Assembly (NCBI GenBank): GCA_002633025.1
Contig: NMRB01000650.1
Coordinates: 111,202 to 175,201 of the forward strand
Source of the DNA: Notospermus geniculatus
Lineage: Eukaryota > Nemertea > Pilidiophora > Heteronemertea > Lineidae
Direction of reading: 5' to 3'
DNA: 64,000 nucleotides
A model generated the notes under the pieces. It made no database searches. It was not told the DNA's origin and saw only the letters and a list, made by a program, of their open reading frames with translations. Positions 1-10,200 of the stretch are shown here, piece after piece (positions within the stretch are counted from its first letter, which is position 1; each line of letters opens with the position of its first letter). The translations under genes were made by a program, and so were the position numbers.

Positions 1-1616
1 TAAGGTGTTTGATGGAGTGAATTATGGAGTGGGAAATCAAAATCAGTGACGAAATGTCCTTCCAAACATGCCACACAAGAATCCAAAATTGACATTCATC
101 TTTAACCGTTTATTCAGTGTCGCTCAAAACGAACAACTTTCGTTGTCACTCCTTCCTTTCACCTCAAACTGAGGAGTTCGTCATAACTGCCGTGTGCTCT
201 CTCAGTTATGGTGACCTCGATTCAGGCCGACATTTAACGAAATTATCAAGGGAAAATCATAACAAACCCAAATAGACACGCAACAGCGGGTTTCTATGTT
301 CATCTTGGGTGAATATCAATCCAAGAGAAATCGTTCCCAGCAGGGGCTATTTATCCTATATATTTCCATTGAATGGAGTTGTACTTTCACGTTTTTGTTG
401 CAATCAGTGGGGCTATCAACGCTCCGCTTGACGTAGTCAGGTCTGGAGACTCTTAATTTCAACATTAAAGGCCACTGCGTGTAGGCTATATCAGCTGAAT
501 CGGAAAAACATCCGCACGGCGACGGGGCCTGGGAAGAAAACCAAAATGCACCGTACAGCATAGTACACTTTTCTTTCACGACAGAAACATCACGAATTAG
601 CTAAGAAGATGCTGAGTATCGCAAATGACTGCTGAGGACATCAAAAGACAGTGGTGTATGATTCTAAAGAGGACTTCCACAAGACGGATTATATCCCATG
701 AAGATGGACACGTGGAAGTTCGCCGATATTAGTAAAACTGTTGTAGAAGTACTTCACAATAGGACTAAAACTTCCCTCCAATTATCTCAGCCAGAGCGCC
801 TTCGTTCCGTCAGGGAGTTCTTGTTTTCGTTGTTTTGTCAACAGAATGTAGACCGTAAAAAAATGACTCCGCCCGCGCCTCTGCCGAGATACTGTAGCTT
901 TAAATCTGACCAGGATATGTTATTCTATCCATGTCCCGTTCTTCCCCTGAGGAACCACGCAGTTTTATGTGTAACTATTTGACAAGGCAAACAAAGTACT
1001 CTTACATGGATCATCGCACGAGTTCTACTGTAACTGTGTAAATAATAGAGTTGTCTGTACACACGAATATCACAAGCCACGTTATCAAAGTCTTGAGAAA
1101 GTAAAAACTTAGAGAGCAAGGATCAAAGCCTAAAGGGTGTGATATCTATTGGATGTGAGGTAGACTCAGACAGGATTGGTTGACGATATTTCGTGATTCC
1201 ACCGGATCAGAGATCGGAGTTGACATGTTACATACACGATTGAGGGAAAAGGATAGGCTATCCAACAAATCAACACGAAATCGGAAAATAATTCATTAAA
1301 AAGGAGAGAAGCCATCGTTGGAGGTTGATGGGATAACACAATTTGGACAACTTACTTCAAGAAGTTGTAGAGTTCAGGACACTGACGTAGAGAACTGTAG
1401 GAACTGAAGTGCTTGGTGCTTGCGGTAGAGAGGGCCTAGGACTAACATTGTAAATCGCAAACCGTACAATTTTTTCTACACTACGGACGTAATTGGAATC
1501 CAACAGTAATTTTCTGCTTTACAAAGTGCAAATGTTGTTATTAGGTCTGTAATGGTTTAAAGCTGTTTTATGACGTTTTAACCGTATTAAAGTTACCGGT
1601 GCTTAATACGTCAATC

Positions 1617-2413
1617 ATGGCTTCCAACAGCGAAGATCTGGCACCGTTGATTGAAGAAGACGAAGTTGACGATTCGTCGGTGTCGAGTGGAGAGGATTTT
1701 GATCAAACTGGTGGCCTGACCCCCATTGCAGAGAGTGAGGAAGACGCCGAGAGCCCACAGGGATACTTCCACGCCTTCGGAGTCAAAGATTTGAACACGA
1801 ATCTCGTCGGGAACAGAGCGAAGGAAGACTCGCCGTTTGAGAAAGATGTTGTTCCAGACGAGGTTATCGGATCAAGCCAATCACGGGATGAGGCGGCTGA
1901 TGTTGGTGTTGTTGTTAATGGTATAGGAACGAAAAGTAAAGCGACCCCTGATAGCTGGCCATCGGTGAGGAGTCTGGACAGCGGCTACGGCAAGATTACT
2001 GATGACAGGCTCGCTGAGAGGGACAGTAAGGAGACTGAATACACCGGTAGGACGACTGTACATTTTGCCGTCAAGGATGCGGGAGACCGGAATTCAGTGA
2101 ATGAACCGACGGGGATACCCGCTGCTGACCGGACCGATTCCATCCTCTCAGCTGACACATCACGAGAGACCACGTCTGTTCACCTGGACGTCCGGACACC
2201 GGACGACTCGACGCGAAAAGGCACCCCGGACAGTTTCAGGAGTTTTTCTCGAACCAGTGAAGAGATGGACCGGGTGAGAACACCCCTGATCGTGGCCAAT
2301 ATCGGCGTGATGAACTTAGATGAGGATGTGGAGGTGAACTTGAGTAACACGCTAACGCTACCAGGGATGAAACAAGGGCCACATTTCATGGTTGGAACCC
2401 TTCCTGCTGCAGA
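1617..2413 (+). CDS. first coding exon of an unrecognised acidic, disordered protein (copy A1)
   Basis: An open frame starts at ATG 1617 (context tcaatcATGG) and reaches a GA|GTAAGT splice donor at 2413/2414, with an in-frame stop two bases later. It is therefore either a phase-2 first exon of 265 codons or a short intact ORF. The protein begins MASNSEDLAPLIEEDEVDDS and is rich in Asp, Glu, Ser and Thr. It has no membrane segment or recognised domain, and parts such as TPDSFRSFSRTSEEMDR look disordered. The copy at 15517-16319 keeps the frame (one 6-bp indel). I counted about seven amino-acid changes against about eight silent ones, so constraint is weak. I do not recognise the family, and no downstream exon could be joined with confidence. 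Confidence 0.6.
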
Positions 2414-2655
2414 GTAAGTTTGAGTTCGATTTATTTACGATTGAAGTAGGGTAAAGTGTGGTACAATTCTAGCCCCTGAGTGTAAAAATGGCCAGCATTG
2501 CATGGAGATGTATATGCAGGGGCTAGAATTCTCCCGGGGCTAGAATTGTACGACTTTACCATTTTGTTATCAAGGGGTTCTATACATGACGATGGAAGGC
2601 ATATTGGTAGCTCTAGCAGTTGACTAATGTTACGAAAGCTACATGTTTGGTCCAA

Positions 2656-2953
2656 CCATAAAGGAATCAACCATAAAGGTTCAACTGACAAATTTAGCAT
2701 TTTATAAATGTGGACAATATCCCTTTAAAACCCAACAGATCTGCATTCTGACGTTTCCATGTGATTGGCAAGACCCTTCTGCACATTCACTGCAAATTTT
2801 GTTGAATTCCGACTAGTTGATCTTATGATACAAAATTACGTAAAGCCAAAATTCAGGCAGTGAGAGACATCTGGTGGCAACACAGGAAGTGTATCCCTCA
2901 GTAAGCTCATCGTTCGCAGTTAAACGGTACCTTTATGTTTGATTCCTTTATGG
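2656..2953. mobile_element. MITE-like insertion present only in copy A1
   Basis: The ends are inverted repeats of about 25 bp: the left begins CCATAAAGGAATCAA and the right ends TTGATTCCTTTATGG. The direct repeat TCCAA lies on both sides (2651-2655 and 2954-2958). Copy A2 at ~16555-16566 reads straight through as ggtccaacc and preserves the empty site. The element is 298 bp and non-coding. It must have inserted after the two copies (or alleles) diverged. The exact target-duplication length is ambiguous (5-9 bp) because the flanks share bases with the ends. Confidence 0.85.
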
Positions 2954-3025
2954 TCCAACCAAATTTTACCCACGATCGCCTCACGACAAAATCGTCCTGT
3001 CGCAGCATCCCAAATGTATTCTAAC

Positions 3026-3201
3026 CTGTAGAATAAAATTCTCCACCTCGGCATAACATAGAACCGTGGGAGAGTCGACCACGACCACCGAATGATCGGC
3101 TTGCGTTGGATCCATGGATTGATGAGTATAGTTGTAGTCTTCTGGCTGTAGGTGGCGTAACTATAGCCACACGGTGGGACACCTTCATACATGTCACAGA
3201 C
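3026..3201 (-). CDS. candidate internal exon, unrecognised (copy A1)
   Basis: On - a good acceptor (aattatacag|GTCTGTG) and donor (TTCTACAG|GTTAGA) bound a 176-bp open exon, phase 0 in and phase 2 out. It encodes a Trp/Tyr-rich segment containing NPWIQRKPIIRWSW and PRFYVMPRWRILFYR. The copy at 16630-16805 has the same length and splice sites. The two differences noted are one silent (TCG/TCT) and one Tyr/Cys change. Its partner exons are unknown and I do not recognise the protein. Confidence 0.4.
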
Positions 3202-4245
3202 CTGTATAATTTCACAACCACTTAGATACGACAGGACACCACCGACATGATTGAGTTTACAACCTTTTTTACTTTGTATACAAATTGTTCGTGAACGAAA
3301 GGGGCTTGAAAGGTTTTTCGGTGACGTAGGCAGGGAGCGTTAAGAACCGTTACATGCCCCAGGTTGTTTAGTGGAGAGCAGCAAGTTTATGGTGTTGAAC
3401 TTGAGGCCAACCGTTCCGTAACTGAAAGAACAGTTTAGAATTTCTCCCCTACGTTGCGATTAACTGGTAACCTTTCTACCTCGGTCACATTTTCTCTCTA
3501 CTTGACTGGCGCCGAAATAGACCTATCACCAGACAACATTTTTCCGAGTCAGAAGATGTTTTATCGCCATTTCATTAAAACATTCGACAGACGGTCTTAC
3601 AAATACAAAGTTTTCCTGGACTCTTTCAAATCTTGTCTTGTCGCTGCCAATGAATGAAAAGTGATAAACTAGGCATTTTATGACCAAAATATTGAGACTC
3701 CATTGAACATGTGTCTTTGTAATACGCTCACCATAAACCTGTAATTGACGCATTTGACCTCCTGATAGGGGTAAACAGGCATGTTGGCAGATAGAAATTC
3801 GAATACATGCGATGTATTGGTGGTATCACCCTGGACTAGGCCTGCCTGCTTTGCCGGAGAGTCCGCCGTTGCAGCTAAGGCATGTGACCGCGACCAAATC
3901 TGATGTCGCCCATTGTGTATCTTGATCTAGGATTTTTTACCGCAACTGACCGCATACTTGCCAATGTGGTCGCAATCTGACATCGCAAATTAGATGTTTT
4001 GTGTGGTACCGTAGGTGACGTAGGGGAAAACCGATCCTGCTGATGAAGGTGGTTGCAAAGAGGTCATATCGCCATGACAACGGCGTCTGCGCCAATGAAT
4101 AATTCCTCCCAAATCAGTGTGTCCCATTTCAATCCGATAACGGATCCGGTAAACGTATACATTTCGGAAGGCTTTTTGTCGGACATGTGCGCTTAGCTTT
4201 ACACTGGCCATGGGAGAGTGCGACGACTTCTTATGAAATACTCAC

Positions 4246-7200
4246 CAAACTTGCACTGGGTCCCCGTTCTTCCGGATCAAGACAAGCTGTCAAACCCTGC
4301 AACAGAAACAACCGTTTGTAAGGATCATCGAAAGCCCGTAATGCTAAATCATGAAGAACTTTCTCGAGTTCAGTACGACGCTATGGTAGGCCAACTTACG
4401 AAAACACTTCCAGCATGTAAGGTCTCAATCTGCACAAACGGCGGCGCTGGCACCGTCTCCCCGCGGGTCGGAGCAGATCCTTCACGGAGCGTGCCACCAC
4501 CGTCTCCCTCGACCACGTTCTTGTCAAGATCAATATGAAACTCCTTAACCACCGAACTCCGTCTGCTGCCGTCTGTTTTTAAAATACTTGGCCGACGCCC
4601 AGTGTCTGCATGAACTGCCACTGTGTCTTTGTTTCTTTCTTCTATTGCTAGAGATGGTAAGGTGTGACCATCTGCTTCTGTCTCCTTGCTTTTCTCCTCA
4701 CATTTGTCAACTGATTCTTTCCCAGCATCAGAGACGTGCTCCAAGACGAGCCTCGGCGTGGTCGGCGTGGTTGATCTGGTCGTCTTCATCGACGGAAGTG
4801 TCAAGGAACGGCTCACAAATGTCGGCGTTGTGGCACCTGACCGCGGGGATGCTGTTAATACATATGTACCTCGTTTATAGCGAGAGAATTCTGAAAGAGC
4901 AGAGGCAACTGTGGGTAGTGGGCAACTCTCGCTTGGCAGACCTGGCCGAACCTCGCGACCTGGGTATGACACAGTTTTGTCCCTTGATACAAGGCGGCGA
5001 CTGAATCTCTAAATCAGTACCCAAAGCCTTTCTTCGAAGTACATGTAGTTTTAAAGAAGGTGTGCCCTGGAATCGATGATGCGGCTGCTTACGTGTTTTT
5101 TTATCAGACACAAACTGGAGCATGATCTTCTGTTTACAGTATGCGCTCTCGGTTTCGCATTCTTGCTGAAGACGTTTACGCCTTGCCTTGACGCCAATTA
5201 TCACGTGGTCCATATGTTTGAGAACTCTCGCCTCACCCTGCACAAGCCAGAAAACGTAGAGATATCTACAGCAGATTGCGGGAAATAGTGATTGACAGTG
5301 CTGTGAACAGCTATTTCGACTCCGAGAGCTTATCTCAACAAAAAGTTCGATTTCCATAACGTAAATCGGTAGATTTTGACGAGTTGGCCTATATTGTTGC
5401 CATAGTGCTCGAACCTACCGATTTTATGATATAAATCCATTCGATATCATTGCTATCTCGAACCATCAATTGACCAAACCTATGCCGACAAAAAAAGAAA
5501 AAAAAGTTGGCCGGAATTTGAAAGCAGGCAAACCGTGGAAGGAAAATATAAAACTGCTTCCAACGATGGTGGAAAGATGACATACTGCGTCATACTCCCG
5601 TAGAAAGAGAAAAACTGCTTCCTACTCCCGTACAAAGAGAACATAAAATTGCTTCCTACTCCAAGGAGAACATAAAATTGCTTACTCCAAGGAGAACATA
5701 AAATTGCTTACTCCAAGGAGAACATAAAATTGCTTCCTACTCCAAGGAGAACATAAAATTGCTTACTCCAAGGAGAACATAAAATTGCTTCCTACTCCAA
5801 GGAGAATATAAAACTGCTTCCTACTCCAAGGAGAACATAAAATTGCTTACTCCAAGGAGAACATAAAATTGCTTCCTACTCCAAAGAGAACATAAAATTG
5901 CTTACTCCAAGGAGAACATAAAATTGCTTACTCCAAGGAGAACATAAAATTGCTTCCTACTCCAAGGAGAATATATAACTGCTTCCTAGTCTTGTTGAAG
6001 GAGAAGATAACTCATCAGTGATCGCAGGTAAATGTTTTATTACTAACATGTATTTCAACACACTCCACGTGCCAGGATTCTCGACCAATCGCTGCATTGG
6101 AAAATGGCGGAAAATGAGGTCATTTCTGAAAACAAAAGGGGGACCGGATGTGACATCACAATCGGCGCGGCAGACCCGTTTTCAGAGGGTAGAACCTTCC
6201 TGATTACATCCAGTAATAAGTTTCTGGTCGATGGACGTGAACTTTGTTTGGGAGCGCACCATCACAACATTTTCAGCACGGTCCTATCAAATTACTCTGT
6301 ACCCGTGTTTTGTGTAAGAAAAATATAATAAACGGAAATGTGTGGTGCTGTATTCACCTGCAAATGTCCAGCTGTGACGGGTGGTTGCTATCGACGGCCA
6401 TATTGAAGATGTCCCTGTAGTCCTGCAAACAGCAATAGGTTTCATTGAAACTTCTGAATCTAAATTCTCATCAATATGAAAAATAGTCTTTTCTTGAGTC
6501 TTTTCTTCTAGAGTTTCAGATTGTAAAGTGCCAGCCTGAAGAAGACCCCGGTTGGGGTCGAAAATTTGCTAAATATTCTGGAAATTGACTTTATATAGGC
6601 CTACTTTATCATATTGTGTGTCGATTTTATTTGTGCTCGCCTTCTCTTTGGAATATGAAAAATAGTAGGCTATTACAGCTATTAGTACGATATGGATTGT
6701 TACCACAGCTTACATGTCTGTGTATATACATGAGATCTACCATGGTGGTTGTCACAACCGTCGTTCTTCTCTTGCAGCCACATATTAGGTCATATTCCTG
6801 AAAAGTGAACACAACAAGTGTGAGAGCCTTTGGAATAGAAAAAAGTACATTGTAGACTGTAGGCATACAGGCGGGCTTACACTTCGGTGGCGCGCCGATG
6901 TCTTCTGACGTGAACGTGATGACGCTCACTGAAGCCGAAGCGACGTCACTCGACCAAAGTGTAAAGCTAGTGAGATTTTCTCAACCATTCCGGCCTCGGT
7001 TACGACTGGCCATTCCACACACAGCGACCTTACCCCGAATCTTTCGCCCATCATGATCTCCCGAGGTTTCTTAGCTTCTGGGTTATGTTCAGCCACTAAA
7101 ATCGAAAGATAGGAGACTTCAGTGTTTGTCACGAGAACGACAAAGTCAGACCAATCGAAAATCACCTGTTAAGTCAAATTTTCCGAAACAAATGCTCAGT

Positions 7201-10200
7201 ATTTCGACTTTCAAGGAGTCACACGAATCTGGAAAGCGGGTGATCCACTGTTGCGATTTTGGCATGAGACGGGGTTGCGTTCCCTTACGATCACCATATA
7301 AGGACTTCCGATTGCCAAATAAGGTAACCGCAAGGGATCGCAACCCCGTCTCAAGCCAAAATCGCAACAGTGGATCACCCGCTTTACTCAGGCGGAACGA
7401 TGTGCATCCGAGATAAAAACAGCAATATTCTCAACTATTCCGGCTCCATTCCGAACACTTCGCCCCATCCTGAGGTAATCCGGAGTCCTTAATTCTCACG
7501 CGCTCCCTTCTTTGCTCCTATACCATGCCTACTTGTGTGTGTGGTGACGGAGGGAGCGAGCACTCTAAAAAATTTCTTGTCGTACTGACAAGCTGGAACT
7601 CGTTCTCAGAATATGCTTAAATTGACAGGGTCTATCTTGTCAATTGACAAGTTTTTAACTTGTCATCCTCGGAAAAGAGACATCTTATCATTGAAACAAG
7701 TACATCTCGTCATTCAGGCTACACAAAAATTAAAAATTATGCGCCAAGAGACCGTTATGCGGTAGTTACAAGTACTAATAACAGGTACATATGAAAGAAA
7801 AACTCTCCCAAATTTCAGGGCCTACGGCGGGATTCGAACCTACGACCTATGAAATATATAAACTACTAGACATAACCCCTAAACCCTCGTGGCTATTGAG
7901 GCAACGATGGTGACAGCATGCTTAGAGTTCAAGAAATTGAGCGATAAATGTGAGGGAAGCGCATGCGCAATAATGTCCTGCCACCTGCAACTTATCGCCA
8001 TAACTAGAGACCTTGTCAACTGGATAAACTGAACTCGTCACAGAGATGTGCGACTCGCCATGACAAGTAAATTGTGTCATGAATGACGTAATTCGTCAGG
8101 CTGACTAAAGCATCTCATCAATATTCGCAGACAAGTTGCGATGACAAGAATGTTTTAAGAGTGAGCGATAAGAACCCCTGATTTTCTCAGGGTACTTCGA
8201 GCCGTGCTGAATCGGATTTGACTATCTAAAGGAAATTCACTCCAACGTGCAGTGTCGCGTACCGCAAGATACCCCCGTCACACTTAGGCCTAGTTCGAAT
8301 CAGCAGGAATCAAGCAGAACCAGCCGGAATGAGAAAGTTTGCGAAATTCGAGCTGGATTCGGGAGAGCTTCGAAGGACACTTGGAATGCACCTCGATAAT
8401 TTCAAACATGTCCAAGACATTCCACAGGAATGGGCCGGAACATTAGGAATGCAGTCAGAATCCAGTCAGAATTTTTAGAATGCTCTTCGAATGTCCAGAA
8501 ATGAACTGCGAATTGTCATTCCAACGGCATCCCTGCTGCATCCTTCTGCCTCTATTGTGACGGGGGTATGAGTGAAAGATGTCATGTGGCCGTACTGTAA
8601 GATTTCACTCACGCTGTCCGGTCATGACGATGTAAAAACCATCTGCTGGTAACCCCTTCCTGATGATAACCCTGTTTGGTGTGTATCTATCGTAAAAGGC
8701 GAGTTGACAGATCTTTTTCTGGGTGTCGAGGCTGTAGGCGTTGAAGGACTCCGACACCAGCTTCATACACTTTATGACCTAAAACAAGTCAATACGAAGA
8801 AGTGAAACTAGGAAAATGAGGGGCTGAAATGCCAATTTTCGGTGATTGCACTGTGCTCCAAAAACGACCCGGACAATACTACTACTGAGGAAATTGACTT
8901 GGCCTGGATGGTTTCGAATCGATTTCTACAGTAGCGACACCTATATTATTCCATCCATGATTTGAATTCCTCATTGGCACGTCAGACGCTCCAACGGAAG
9001 TCACGTGTCCATGTTGACACACTGCAAGTGACATTCTTTGACAATATCCTGCAATCTGCACGACAGAGCCAATATATTGACGACCGAAAGTAGTCAAGCT
9101 GGACATGCGCAGCAGGTTGAATATCCTGGTGAAACCTTTGCTGTGAGACCTAGGAACCCTTGGCGGAAATATGCTGAACATGTCATGACTGGTCACGGTC
9201 CGTGGGATTTTTCTCAGGATACCGATTAAAATATAAGAACCCAACCTCGTTCCCAGGGGTCGTTCGCTTTCTGACAATATGGCGGTCGCGTCACTAACCC
9301 CTGGCATCAGCTTTGGATTTAACGCACGTGATTGGTTGACGGGAAACCGTCAAATATATCCAAGAATATACCCAAAGAAATTTTCAAAATATTTTGGATC
9401 AAACCAGAAGGTTATCTTTATCCAGGTTTGATGATTTTTTGTAAAAAGAATTTTAAAAAGCACTGGTTAGTATTTCAAATTGATTATTTTGACTCGTGCT
9501 GCCACCTATACTTAGTCCAAGATTCCTGGATTAGCAACCGAAGCTGATTCCAGGGGTTAGTGAGCGAGTGGTCCGAGGTTGTCTGAGCGAACTATACCCC
9601 TGGGGACGAGGTTGATAAGAACCAACGCCGCATGACCCTGATTAAATGTGAATGGTGATCAACCTGAGCATGTAAGGAATGGAAAGATTTTATTTTCAAT
9701 CCGGCGACGGATTCTCACGCCAGAAAGGATTTCACACTGATAGACAATTTGTGCCCATCGAACACCATGTTCCCTCCTGCGTAGGCCTATCGACACAAAA
9801 GAGGCAGTCTTTAAACGTGACGTCACATTTCCATGACGTCCTCTGCAGACCCATATATTATTGACCGTCAAAATATCAAGCGACGTCACGGCATGAACAC
9901 AGCATCAACACACAGATCGTGTGACGTCAAAATGTCACGACGTGATACTTTTGACGTCGTCGCCGGCCGTTTGACGGCCAACATGGCCGGTTCTTTGCAG
10001 TCAAGTCACCGTTATTAGGCCTACAATTCGCAACACGGCTTCAGCGAACACAACATCAATCTTCATCTGTGCGTTATTTCCATTCAAGGACAAGACGGAT
10101 ATACGTTGACAGCTAACAGACTCCCTTGCTTACTCTGCCATCGACGATATTTGCATGAGCAGCCGCGGCAGTATCCCTGAATCGTGTACCGAAACCTAGC

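Larger units (their letters stand above)
1..4110. repeat. duplicated block A, copy 1
   Basis: This stretch is repeated, with scattered substitutions and small indels, at 13899-17740. The first bases of the window already match 13899, so the true left end of the copy may lie outside. The match ends at 4110, after 'aataattcctccc', where the two copies diverge. Copy 1 carries a 298-bp inverted-repeat insertion (2656-2953) that copy 2 lacks. It contains a coding exon on + (1617-2413) and a candidate exon on - (3026-3201). It is either a segmental duplication or two haplotypes placed in one scaffold. Confidence 0.93.

Noticed and set aside
4588-5004. 138-codon + frame MADAQCLHELPLCLCFFL
   Set aside because: It is antisense to exon 10 of the - strand CNBD2-like gene, whose splice phases and homology are consistent.
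5584-5990. Possible CRISPR-like array
   Set aside because: Units are directly adjacent without unique spacers and the context is eukaryotic intron; it is a minisatellite.
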